Of a stretch of 64,000 bases of DNA, positions 32,772 through 44,032 are shown piece after piece. How positions within the stretch are numbered: the first letter of the stretch is position 1; every line of letters starts with the position of its first letter. The notes beneath the pieces are model-generated. The model was not told where the DNA came from. It worked only from the letters and a program-made list of their open reading frames with translations, and ran no database searches. Both the position numbers and the translations under genes were made by a program. The DNA is from Megaleporinus macrocephalus (lineage: Eukaryota > Chordata > Actinopteri > Characiformes > Anostomidae), in NCBI GenBank assembly GCA_021613375.1, contig CM038728.1, forward strand, positions 32,804,907-32,868,906. The letters run 5' to 3'.

Positions 32772-34145
32772 TCACACACTAGTGAACACACACACTAGGG
32801 GGCAGTAAAACACCCACATAAACACACACTAGTGAACACACACACACTAGGGGGCAGTAAAACACCCACATAAACACACACTAGTGAACACACACACACA
32901 CTAGGGGGCAGTGAAACACCCACATAAACACACACTAGTGAACACACACACACTAGGGGGCAGTGAAACACCCACATAAACACACACTGGTGAACACACA
33001 CACTAGGGGCAGTAAAACACCCACATAAACACACACTAGTGAACACACACACACTAGGGGGCAGTGAAACACCCACATAAACACACACTGGTGAACACAC
33101 ACACTAGGGGCAGTAAAACACCCACATAAACACACACTAGTGAACACACACACACTAGGGGGCAGTGAAACACCCACATAAACACATACTAGTGAACACA
33201 CACACACTAGGGGGCAGTGAAACACCCACATAAATACATACTAGTGAACACACACACTAGGGGGCAGTAAAACACCCACATAAACACACACTAGTGAACA
33301 CACACACACACTAGGGGGCAGTGAAACACCCACATAAACACACACTAGTGAACACACACACACTAGGGGGCAGTGAAACACCCACATAAACACACACTGG
33401 TGAACACACACACTAGGGGCAGTAAAACACCCACATAAACACACACTAGTGAACACACACACACTAGGGGGCAGTGAAACACCCACATAAACACATACTA
33501 GTGAACACACACACACTAGGGGGCAGTGAAACACCCACATAAACACACACTGGTGAACACACACACTAGGGGCAGTAAAACACCCACATAAACACACACT
33601 AGTGAACACACACACACTAGGGGGCAGTGAAACACCCACATAAATACATACTAGTGAACACACACACTAGGGGGCAGTAAAACACCCACATAAACACACA
33701 CTAGTGAACACACACACACACACTAGGGGGCAGTGAAACACCCACATAAACACACACTAGTGAACACACACACACTAGGGGGCAGTGAAACACCCACATA
33801 AACACACACTGGTGAACACACACACACTAGGGGGCAGTGAAACACCCACATAAACACACACTAGTGAACACACACACACTAGGGGCAATGAAACACCCAC
33901 ATAAACACACACTAGTGAACACACACACACTAGGGGGCAGTGAAACACCCACATAAACACACACTAGTGAACACACACACACTAGGGGCAGTGAAACACC
34001 CACATAAACACACACTAGTGAACACACACACTAGGAGGCAGTGAAACACTCACATAAACACACACTAGTAAACACACACAATAGGGGGCAGTAAAACACC
34101 CACATAAACACACACTAGTGAACACACACACACTAGGGGGCAGTG
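32772..34145 (-). repeat. ~50-bp minisatellite of SINE A, about 27 units
   Basis: On the plus strand the unit is CACACTAGGGGGCAGTGAAA, CACCCACATAAACACACACT, AGTGAACACA. Variation is mainly AC-dinucleotide length, GCAGTGAAA/GCAGTAAAA and CTAGTGAA/CTGGTGAA. Blocks of about 100-150 bp recur in the same order, for example around 32860-33110 and 33300-33450, which implies multi-unit duplication. Confidence 0.92.
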
Positions 34146-34290
34146 AACACACTTGCTTGGAGTGTTGGGCAGCCCTATTCACAGTACCCAAGGAACAGTT
34201 GGGTGTTAGGGTCTTGCTCAAGGGCACTTCAGTCATGTCCAGCCCACTGGTTCCCCAACCTCCAGTCCACGAATGCCCTCTTAAAGCAAA
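32772..34290 (-). mobile_element. SINE A copy 2 with large internal minisatellite
   Basis: The minus-strand head shows GGTTGGGGAACCAGTGGG and GAAGTGCCCTTGAGCAAG, then CCCAACTGTTCC, in the same order as the 441-bp copy. The B-box segment is missing from this copy. The 3' tail (GGGTTAAATG...) is also missing: the minisatellite ends at 32772 in unrelated DNA. Confidence 0.75.
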
Positions 34291-34299
34291 CCTACACAC

Positions 34300-34704
34300 A
34301 CGGTCTCGCTAGATATTGAATCATATTGTATTATTACTAGAACTCAAGGAGCATAAATACAGATCTCAAAATCAACAGACAGTAGTAATAATTCACTCTC
34401 ACCTTCAAAAGACCTCCAGCAAGTTTTGAGTTCTTTTTAATTCTCTTTCAGTCATCAGACTCATCCACTCTGAGGAGAGCGGGGTCGCGGAACCACAAGC
34501 ACTGCAGCTGTATATCAAAGTTAAAATGCATATGATGATTTTGTCTGCAGCTTATTTGTTGCCCAAGCGCCCACTTTCACAAAAACCAAGCCCGCCCCAT
34601 CCAGCAAACCCTAATACCCAATCACGCACCCTCCACCCCCTGCCATGTGAGGCAGCAGTCTGTTGGCTGTTTACCTGCCGTGACTGTGGTGCATCAAACT
34701 GAAG
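34300..34704. other. Single-copy spacer, no gene seen
   Basis: Includes balanced-composition DNA at about 34430-34690 and no recognised family. Confidence 0.4.
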
Positions 34705-34958
34705 CTGCTTGGTGTGCAGACTGCTGCGTGTGCAGGCGTCTCTCCCTTTTTCTCTCGCTCAAATGTCCCCTTGGGGATCAATGAAGTCTGCGACTGTATG
34801 TATGTGTGTGACGCGTGTACCTTATGAATCTATGAATCTATCTGTTTATCCCTGTATGAAGCTCTATCTGTTTATCTCTCTCTCAGATTTCCCGCTGGAG
34901 ATCAATAAAGTATATGTCTGTATGTCTGTCTGTATGTATTGATAAATCTATCTAACTA

Positions 34959-34960
<2 letters not shown>
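34705..34960 (+). mobile_element. Two LINE-like 3' ends in tandem
   Basis: CCCCTTGGGGATCAATGAAG at 34766 and CCCGCTGGAGATCAATAAAG at 34890 are the typical last bases of a fish LINE family, followed by TGTATG/TGTCTG simple tails. The two ends are about 125 bp apart, suggesting repeated insertion or local duplication of a tail. Confidence 0.5.
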
Positions 34961-35006
<46 letters not shown>

Positions 35007-35021
35007 TACATACATATATAT
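34961..35021. repeat. (CA)n(CATA)n(TA)n compound microsatellite
   Basis: CA dinucleotides to about 35001, then CATA, then TA. It sits directly on the LINE tail and probably grew from it. Confidence 0.95.
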
Positions 35022-35049
35022 ATCTTACAATATGTTAATATATCTTTTC

Positions 35050-37072
35050 ATGGGACAACAATGAAGATATAACACTTTGATACAGTGTAAAGACCAGTGT
35101 AAAGTTGTCGGTGTACAGCTTGTATAAGAGTGTGAAGTTGTCGGTGTACAGCTTGTAGAACAGTGTAAAGTAGTCAGTGTACAGTTTGTAGAACAGTGTA
35201 AAGTAGTCAGTGTACAGCTTGTAGAAGAGTGTAAAGTAGGCAGCGTACAGCTTGTTGAAGAGTGTAAAGTAGTCAGTGTACAGCTTGTAGAACAGTGTAA
35301 AGTAGTCAGTGTACATCTTGTAGAACAGTGTAAAGTAGTCAGTGTACATCTTGTAGAACAGTGTAAAGTTGTCAGTGTACAGCTTGTAGAACAGTGTAAA
35401 GTAGTCAGTGTACAGTTTGTTGAGCAGTGTAAAGTAGTCAGTGTACAGCTTGTAGAACAGTGTAAAGTAGTCAGTGTACATCTTGTAGAACAGTGTAAAG
35501 TTGTCAGTGTACAGCTTGTAGAACAGTATAAAGTTGTCAGTGTACAGCTTGTAGAACAGTGTAAAGTTGTCAGTGTACAGCTTGTAGAACAGTGTAAAGT
35601 AATCAGTGTACAGCTTATAGAACAGTGTAGTCAGTGTACATCTTGTAGAAGAGTGTAAAGTAGTCAGTGTACATCTTGTAGAACAGTGTAAAGTAGTCAG
35701 TGTACAGCTTGTCGAGCAGTGTAGTCAGTGTACAGCTTGTAGAACATTGTAAAGTAGTCAGTGTACAGCTTGTAGAACAGTGTAAAGTATTCAGTGTACA
35801 GTTTGTAGAACAGTGTAAAGTAGTCAGCGTACAGCTTGTAGAAGAGTGTAAAGTAGGCAGCGTACAGCTTGTTGAAGAGTGTAAAGTAGTCAGTGTACAG
35901 CTTGTAGAACAGTGTAAAGTAGTCAGTGTACTTGTAGAACAGTGTAAAGTTGTCAGTGTACAGCTTGTAGAACAGTGTAAAGTTGTCAGTGTACAGCTTG
36001 TAGAACAGTGTAAAGTAGTCAGTGTACAGTTTGTTGAGCAGTGTAAAGTAGTCAGTGTACAGCTTGTAGAACAGTGTAAAGTAGTCAGTGTACAGCTTGT
36101 CGAGCAGTGTAGTCAGTGTACAGCTTGTAGAACATTGTAAAGTAGTCAGTGTACAGCTTGTAGAACAGTGTAAAGTATTCAGTGTACAGCTTGTAGAATA
36201 GTGTAGAGTAGTCAGTGTACAGCTTGTAGAAGAGTGTAAAGTAGTCAGTGTACAGCTTGTATAAGAGTGTAAAGTAGTCAGTGTATAGCTTGTATAAGAG
36301 TGTAAAGTAGTCAGTGTACAGCTTGTAGAAAAGTGTAAAGTAGTCAGTGTACAGCTTGTAGAAGAGTGTAAAGTAGTCAGTGTACAGCTTGTAGAAGAGT
36401 GTAAAGTAGTCAGTGTACAGCTTGTATAAGAGTGTAAAGTAGTCAGTGTATAGCTTGTATAAGAGTGTAAAGTAGTCAGTGTACAGCTTGTAGAAAAGTG
36501 TAAAGTAGTCAGTGTACAGCTTGTAGAAGAGTGTAAAGTAGTCAGTGTACAGCTTGTAGAAGAGTGTAAAGTAGTCAGTGTACAGCTTGTAGAAGAGTGT
36601 AAAGTAGTCAGTGTACAGCTTGTAGAACAGTGTAAAGTAGTCAGTGTACAGCTTGTAGAAGAGTGTAAAGTAGTCAGTGTACAGCTTGTAGAAGAGTGTA
36701 AAGTAGTCAGTGTACAGCTTGTATGAGAGTGTAAAGTAGTCAGTGTACAGCTTGTAGAACAGTGTAAAGTAGTCAGTGTACAGCTTGTAGAAGAGTGTAA
36801 AGTAGTCAGTGTACAGCTTGTAGAACAGTGTAAAGTAGTCAGTGTACAGCTTGTAGAAGAGTGTAAAGTAGTCAGTGTACAGCTTGTAGAAGAGTGTAAA
36901 GTAGTCAGTGTACAGCTTGTAGAAGAGTGTAAAGTAGTCAGTGTACAGCTTGTAGAAGAGTGTAAAGTAGTCAGTGTACAGCTTGTATAAGAGTGTAAAG
37001 TAGTCAGTGTATAGCTTGTATAAGAGTGTAAAGTAGTCAGTGTACAGCTTGTAGAACAGTGTACAGTAGTAT
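35050..37072. repeat. 33-bp minisatellite, about 61 units, with higher-order copies
   Basis: The unit is CAGTGTACAGCTTGTAGAAC, AGTGTAAAGTAGT. Marker variants (GTCGAGCAG; GTGTATAGCTTGTATAAG) recur at spacings of 388 bp (35711, 36099), 165 bp (36281, 36446) and 561 bp (36446, 37007). The last two are exactly 5 and 17 units. Eleven-codon frames on both strands are by-products. Confidence 0.93.
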
Positions 37073-37099
37073 ATACATACTATATATATATTTTATGTG

Positions 37100-37190
37100 G
37101 CCAACATTATTTTCCAGCATTGCCTTAACTCTCTTGGGCATGTTCACTAGAGTTCACTAGAGCTTAACAGGTTGCCACTGGAATCCTCTT
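37100..37190 (-). pseudogene. Tc1-like transposase C-terminal fragment
   Basis: The minus strand reads a degraded EDSSGNLLSS...MPKRVKAML, matching the last residues of another fish Tc1 lineage. That lineage's transposase ends with a Met-Pro-Lys-Arg-Val motif. GTTCACTAGA is duplicated locally (37145, 37155). Neither terminus is recognised. It directly precedes MITE copy 4. Confidence 0.65.
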
Positions 37191-37192
37191 AG

Positions 37193-37640
37193 ACAGTCCT
37201 TGCTTGCTGGTCCACCTGTAGATGTAATCTCAGACGATAGCATCTGTCCTTCAGTGTCCTACAGGACACTGCTGTCTGGATATTTTTGGTTGTTGGACGA
37301 TTCTCAGTCCAGCAGTGACACTGTGGTGTATAAATACTCCATTAGCACTGCTATGTCTGATCCACTCATACCAGCACAACACACACTAACCTAATAATAT
37401 CTGCTCTGTGGTGGTCCTGTGGGGGTCCTGATCATTAAAGAACAGAGTAATAAAGTATACAGAGAATCAGATGAACTACAGTCTGTAAGTGGAGCTCCTG
37501 TATGGTCAGTGGAGCTGATACAGTGGACAGTGAGTGGAGGTCCTGTATGGTCAGTGGAGCTGATACAGTGGACAGTGAGTGGAGGTCCTGTATGGTCAGT
37601 GGAGCTGATACAGTGGTCAGTAAGAGGAGAAACATAGATG
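37193..37640 (+). mobile_element. MITE copy 4 with tandem end
   Basis: Contains GCTGGTCCACCTGTAGATGT, GGATATTTTTGGTTGTTGGA, ATTCTCAGTCCAGCAGTGAC, TGATCCACTCATACCAGCAC and CTCTGTGGTGGTCCTGTGGG, in the order expected of a near full-length copy. Its right end is expanded into three 45-bp units. Confidence 0.8.
37489..37625 (+). repeat. 45-bp tandem repeat at the MITE end, 3 units
   Basis: The unit contains TGGAGGTCCTGTATGGTCAG and TGGAGCTGATACAGTGGACA, then GTGAG. The second and third units are almost identical. The pre-repeat sequence TGGAGCTGATA belongs to the MITE's own outer region, so this is a young array. Confidence 0.9.
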
Positions 37641-37798
37641 TGTACGTAATAAAGAGTTTGGTGAGTGTATATAATATGTTTCTCTTTATTTCCTATTTTT
37701 TCTCTTTCTTCTTTCTTTTTCTCTCCTGTAGGGGGCAGCACACCTCCACAGTTGAGAGCACTCTAATCCTTTCATTCTTTCCTTCTTTTTCTGACACT

Positions 37799-37859
<61 letters not shown>

Positions 37860-38149
37860 TCACCCTTTCTCCTTTTTTTTTTTACCACACCCACCCAAAA
37901 TCTCTTTTGGCCAGGGTTTTGTGGTGGAACGCTGCCTTATCAATTCTGTCTAAAGACTTGCCTATTTATTTATTTATTTATTTTCCTGAATTGTGAGGGT
38001 GCACTGCTGATCTGAGTACAGTGGAACAGTGAAACAGCAAACAGGCTTCAGCACTGCAGTAATAGAGCCTGAATTACAATTAATTCTGCTCCGCTCGATC
38101 TGCCAATACTGATTCTAGACCTGCTGGAGAGAGACTGACTCAGAAAAAC
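37641..38149. other. Spacer with (CT)n(CA)n microsatellite
   Basis: (CT)n at 37804-37839 passes directly into (CA)n to 37859, with a T run at 37870. CTCCTGTAGGGGGCAGCACA at 37725 has CTCF-like GGGGGCAG, but no other support. No exon seen. Confidence 0.5.
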
Positions 38150-38388
38150 AGAGCGAGAGAGAGAAAACGGGAGGGAGAAAGAAAGAAAGAGAGGGGGAGG
38201 GGAGAAAGAGGAACAGAGAAGGTGATAGAGAAGGAAACAGAGAAAAAAGAAATAAACTGAAAAAGGGAGAGAGCGAGAGAGAAAAAGGGAGGGAGAAAGA
38301 AAGAAAGAAAAAATGGGGGAGGGGAGAAAGAGGGACAGAGAAAGTGATAGAGAAGGAAACAGAGAGAAAAAAAAAGAAATAAATAAAG

Positions 38389-38450
<62 letters not shown>

Positions 38451-38543
38451 GAGAAAGAGAAAGAAAGAATGGGGAGGGGAGAAAGAGGGAGAGAGAAATT
38501 AATAGAGAAGGAAACAAAGAGAAAAAAGAAATAAATAGAGAAC

Positions 38544-38574
<31 letters not shown>

Positions 38575-38575
38575 G

Positions 38576-38606
<31 letters not shown>

Positions 38607-38949
38607 ATGGGGAGGGGAGAAAGAGGGACAGAGAAAGTGACAGAAGGAAACAGAGAGAGAAAAAAGAAATAAATAGAGAACAGAGAGGGAGGGAGAGAGA
38701 AAAGGGAGAGAGAGAGAAAGAAAGAAAGAAAGAGAGAAAAGGGAGGGGAGAAAGAGGGACATAGAAAGTCATAGAGAAGGAAACAAAGAAAAAAAATAAC
38801 TAGAGAACAGAAAGAGAAATAGAGAGAGAAAGAGAGAGAGCGAGAAGGAGAGAGAGACAGATGTACAAATAGATAGACAGATCTCTAGATAGACTATTGA
38901 TCACTAGGGACTAATCTGCAGAGGGAGGTGATGTAGAAACAAGACAGGC

Positions 38950-39005
<56 letters not shown>

Positions 39006-39045
39006 AAAGAGCAAGAAAGAGAATAAAAGAGCGAGAGAGGTATAC
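38150..39045. repeat. GA-rich purine tract with ~120-170-bp higher-order units
   Basis: A block GGGGAGGGGAGAAAGAGGGA, GAAAGTGATAGAGAAGGAAA, AAAAAGAAATAAATAGAGAAC recurs about five times (near 38195, 38315, 38470, 38610, 38745), separated by GA runs of varying length. Purine/pyrimidine strand bias is almost complete. Minus-strand Ser/Leu/Phe frames are artefacts. Confidence 0.92.
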
Positions 39046-39186
39046 AGAGTGATTGGTCGCTATGTTAGATGTCCCTCAGGTTGAAATGACCCCTCGGTCC
39101 GAGTGCAAGATTGGGCTGTGTTGATGCTTATTCTTTCTATAAATCAGCATCTATAACAGCAGTCCTGTCCAGTTATATTCACAGAC

Positions 39187-40505
39187 AGAAAAGCAGTACA
39201 TTTAGAGTTATACACTCAACCTAATGAGAAACTGTACTCAGTTTATATACAATACCCACATTTAGAGATATACACTCAACCTAATGAGAAACTGTACTCA
39301 GTTTATATACAATACCTACATTTAGAGTTATACACTCAAACCTAATGAGAAACTGTAACTCAGTTTATATACAATACCTACATTTAGAGTTATACATTCA
39401 ACCTTACGAGAAACGGTAACTCAGTTAATAAGCAATACCTAAATTTAGAGTTATACACTCCATCTAATGAGTAACTGTAACTAAGATTATATACAGTACA
39501 TACTTACATTTAGATTATACATTCAACCTAATGGAATCTGTAACTCAGTTTATACACAATACCTACATTTAGAGTTATACACTCAACCTAATGGGACAAC
39601 TGTAACTCAGTTTATATACAATCCTTACATTTAGAGCTATTCATTCAAACCTAATGAGATAACTGTAACTCAGTTTATATACAATACCTACATTTTGAGT
39701 TATACATTCAACTTAATGAGAAACTGTAACTTAGTTATTAGGTGTAGGTGGGGCAATCCTACATTTGAGTTTATACATCTCAACCTAAGTGGAAAACGTA
39801 ACTCAGGTTTATATAAAATACATACATTAGAGTTATTACTTCAACCTAATGAGAAACTGTAACTCAGTTTATATACAATACCTACATTTAGAGTTATACA
39901 TTCCAACCTAATGGGAAACTGTAACTCAGTTTATATACAATACCTACATTTAAGTTATACATTCAACCTAATGAGAAACTGTAACTCAGTTTATATACAA
40001 TACCTACATTTAGTTATATACATTCAACCTTAATGGAAGACCTGTTAACTCAGTTTTATATTAATACCTACATTTAGAGTTATACATTCAACCTAATGAG
40101 AAACTGTAACTCAGTTTATATACAATTACCTACATTTAGAGTTATACATCAACCTAATGAGAAACTGTAACTTCAGTTTATATACAATACATACATTTAG
40201 AGTTATACTTTCAACCTAATGAGAAACTGTAACTCTTGATTATATACAATACCTACATTTAGAGTTATACACTCAACCTAATGAGAAACTGTAACTTATT
40301 TTATATACAATACCTACATTTAGAGTTATACACTCAACCTAATGAGAAACTGTAACTCAGGTTATATACAATACCTACATTTAGAGTTATACAATCAACC
40401 TAATGAGAAACTGTAACTCAGTTTATATACAATACCTACATTTAGAGTTATACATTCAACCTAATGAGAAACTGTACTCAGTTTATATATCACAATACCT
40501 ACATT
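39187..40505. repeat. ~60-bp minisatellite, locus 2, about 22 units
   Basis: Same unit as the 17.5-18.26-kb array, here mostly lacking the ATATCAC insert and with TGTAACTCAG in place of TGTACTCAG. Many one-base gains and losses (39390-40240) make it much less regular. The last unit (40478-40503) returns to the locus-1 form. Confidence 0.92.
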
Positions 40506-41117
40506 TGGAATCAGTTATTAGGAGAGAGGTGTGCAGAAGAGGGAGTAACCTGTAAGCAGCTGGCTGGCTCTCTGCCGGAAAGCCGCTCAGGAGCCGCAGG
40601 TGCTCCGCTATTTAGATTAGCAGGAAGAGCCTGGATTTCATTAACTGTTTACTCTGAGTCTGCAGACACTTCAGCCTGTTTGTTATTGAAGCACTCCCTC
40701 TGCCCTTCAAAGGTTTAGAGACACTCTTGGGTTTATTCAGTGTTTGTAATATTGATTATTTTACTGATGATTTTAGAGTGTAGTAAAGTTTATTTAGGAA
40801 CACGTGTCTTGTTTGTTATTATTTTAGTGGACTGGAAATAAACCCAGTGGTCACACATTACATTCTCTTGTTGTGGTCCCAGCAGGCCGTTAGATGGGCT
40901 GTCCAGTGGTAACTTAGGGGCTGTCCGATACCCCAAAGAGTGAGCACAGGGCCACAGAGGCAAAATCATATCTCCTTTATTTTCCAGGTATTCCTGGAGA
41001 GCCTGTGAAGGGGGCCCGCAGCCAGTTGCACCAGCTGGACGTACGTTTGATTGTAAGTTAGAATTTAGAACTATTTTCCATTCATGTACACACAGAGGAC
41101 TTTGACCTCCGCTTTTA
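40506..41117. other. Single-copy island, no gene seen
   Basis: Balanced sequence from 40510 to 40780 (for example GGAGCCGCAGGTGCTCCG and CTGCCCTTCAAAGGTTTA) is a candidate conserved segment. The rest to 41100 is unassigned. Confidence 0.4.
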
Positions 41118-41825
41118 ACATATCCACATACACACACTAGTGAAACACACACATACACACTAGGGGCAGCAAAACACACATACACACACACTAGTAAACA
41201 CACACATACACACACTAGTGAGCACTAGTGAACACACACACAAGGGGCAGCAAAAACACACACACACAAACACTAGTGAACACACACACTAGGGGAAGCA
41301 AAATGCACACAGATATACACAAACACACACTAGTAAACATACACAAACACTAGTGAACACACACTCACTAGTGAACACACACACTTGTGAGCACAAGTGA
41401 AAACACACTAGGGGCAGCAAAACGTACACACACATACACACACATACACTAGTGAACACTAGTGAACACACACACACTAGGGGCAGCAAAACGTACACAC
41501 ACACACACTAGTGAACACACACAGTAGTGAACACACACACAAGTGACACACACACAACAGGGGCAGTGAAACACCCACATACACAAAAACATTAGTAAAG
41601 ACACACACAAGGGGCAGTGAAACACCCACTCACACACCCACAAACAGTATAGGGGGCAGTGAAACACCCACCCCCTTCCCCACTTACACACAAACACACA
41701 CACTAGTGAACACACACACTAGGGGGCAGTAACTACACTTGCCTGGCATGGTGGGCAGCCCTATCCACAGACACCCAGTTTGGGGTTGGGGGTCTTGTTC
41801 AGGTGCATTTCAGGCTATGTGACCT
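41118..41825 (-). mobile_element. SINE A copy 3 with diverged internal minisatellite
   Basis: ACACTTGCCTGGCATGGTGG and GCAGCCCTATCCACAG near 41728-41768 match the body of the other two copies in reverse complement. The array at 41118-41735 has irregular units: ACTAGTGAACACACACA, GGGGCAGCAAAA. Head and tail are largely lost. It is the oldest-looking of the three. Confidence 0.7.
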
Positions 41826-43014
41826 TTGTATACAACTTAAAGCCGTGTTGAACCCCCATTACTCAGCTCAGCCGGTTCAACTCTAGTCACTCGTAAACCT
41901 GGACGTAGTGTGGCTTCAGGTTCTTCTCTAAGACACACCTAAATCCTGTTTGGAACCATTGTAAGCCTAAAGCTTCTTAAATTGTTCTCTGATGTTCTAT
42001 GTAGAAGAACATCTTTGGTACCCCAGACGTGGTTCTACACACATTTACACTCTGTGATTTTCTCCTAGAATGAAACACTTTCCTTTTTGTTGATCTCGTG
42101 AATATTTAGATGAGCTCTGCTCTGATTGGCTGGTTTACAGCGGTGGTGATCACACAGAAGCAACATAGACCAAATAAAATAACCCTCTATGTAAATAAGC
42201 TCCGCCCACATACTATTTAGATAGCTATATTGGTTACTTGGAGCTGCTGGAGCTGCTAACGTTACCTGTACTAGCTACTCTCTTTGATCTGCACATCAAA
42301 CACAAAGTAGATTAAAGGTGTCACACAGCATGGCTGCTACTTGGAGGTTGTGGTGCTAATAAAGGTGGAGCTGCTCGTCTCTTCAGTCTCTTCAGTGTTG
42401 AACGCTGAGCTGAAGCTGCTCCATGTTGTCACACACACAAACACCTGAAAGTGTGAATTACGCTCTGCAACTGTAGGGGGAGCCCAAGAGCACACCATGC
42501 CAATGTTCTCACGTGCCTTAACACAGATCTGAAAGGGTTAAAGGAGAGTCTGACTGCTGGTTAAGTACTACAGTCCGAATAAAGGAGAAAGGCGGTGGGG
42601 GAAAGGGGGGGGCTTTCTCTAAAAGGCCGGAGGTGCTGGAGTGTGTGTGGGTTTTGCGGTGGTCCTTAGGGGAGATGGAGTGTGTGTTTGGAGTGTGTGT
42701 GTTTGCCCTTGGGCCGTATGACAGCTGCCTGCTGACTACCACTACCTGTCACACTAGAGTGAGCGAGAGATGGTGTGGATGTGGTTTGTGTGTGTGTGTG
42801 TGTGTATGTGTGGAGGGGCAGCTTTGGGATTTGGGGGGGTAGCATCTGCACTTGGATCTCTAACAAACTCCAAAACTGAGATCATTCCAAGGCTCAGGTT
42901 CTAACAGACTCAGATCTCTCCGTCACTGGCTGTTTTAAAGCAATAGGACCAAGAAGGTCATGTTTACAGGATATATAGTGGAGAAAAATGAGTATATACT
43001 GGCTGGAGACAATT
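41826..43014. other. Unassigned DNA, no gene seen
   Basis: Includes a (GT)n at 42785-42806 and G-rich runs near 42595-42612. GTTCTATGTAGAAGAACATC at 41993 forms a short hairpin of a kind common in fish repeats. Frames up to 75 codons only. Confidence 0.45.
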
Positions 43015-43263
43015 CCAGCATCATCAGGTGAAGGTGGGGTACACCATGGACAGGCCGCCAGTCCATCACTTGGCCAACACACACTCACACACACACTCAC
43101 ACCTACGGGCAGTTTAGAGTGAGGATCCTAACATGCATGTGTTTAGACTGTGGGAGGAAACCGGAGTACCCGGAGGAACCCACTCAAGCACGGAGAGACC
43201 ATACACACTCCACACAGAACCACCCGGATGGGGAATCCAACCCAGATCATCTTACTGTGAGGA
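43015..43263 (-). mobile_element. SINE M body, inverted
   Basis: In reverse complement it runs from the head through GGTTGGATTCCC (B-box) and TTCCTCCGGGTACTCCGG to CTAAACTGCCCGTAGGTG and GTCCATGGTGTACCCCACC. The 3' end is cut at about 43015. Plus-strand words include GAGGATCCTAACATGCATGT. Confidence 0.8.
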
Positions 43264-44030
43264 GACAGTGCTGACCACTACACCACCATACTGACCACTA
43301 CACCACCATACTGACCACTACACCACCATACTAACCACTACACCACCATACTGACCACTACACCACCATACTAACCACTACACCACCATACTAACCACTA
43401 CACCACCATACTAACCACTACACCACCATACTGACCACTACACCACCATACTAACCACTACACCACCATACTGACCACTACACCACCATACTAACCACTA
43501 CACCACCGTACTAACCACTACACCACCATACTAACCACTACACCACCATACTGACCACTACACCACCGTACTAACCACTACACCACCGTACTAACCACTA
43601 CACCACCGTACTGACCACTACACCACCGTACTAACCACTACACCACCGTACTAACCACTACACAACTGTACTAACCACTACACCACCATACTAACCACTA
43701 CACCACCATACTAACCACTACACCACCATACTAACCACTACACCACCGTACTAACCACTACACCACCGTACTGACCACTACACCACCGTACTAACCACTA
43801 CACCACCGTACTAACCACTACACAACTGTACTAACCACTACACCACCATACTAACCACTACACCACCATACTAACCACTACACCACCATACTAACCACTA
43901 CACAACCGTACTAACCACTACACTACCATACTAACCACTACACCACCGTACTAACCACTACACCACCATACTAACCACTACACCACCATACTAACCACTA
44001 CACCACCGTACTAATCACTACACTACCATA
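43264..44030 (-). repeat. 20-bp SINE-head minisatellite, locus C, about 38 units
   Basis: The plus strand reads ACCACTACACCACCATACTA in exact 20-bp register. Variants are CCATACT/CCGTACT, TAACC/TGACC, and rare CACAACTG and CACTACC units. A block with CACAACTG at 43661 recurs at 43821, 160 bp or 8 units later. It is joined without a break to the inverted SINE body, so growth again started at the SINE head. Confidence 0.93.
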
Positions 44031-44032
44031 CT

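Noticed and set aside
32772..34145. Regular spaced ~50-bp units suggesting a CRISPR-like array
   Set aside because: There is no spacer diversity: the whole unit repeats. It sits inside a SINE in a eukaryotic genome. The same reasoning excludes CRISPR for the 20-, 33-, 41- and 49-bp arrays.
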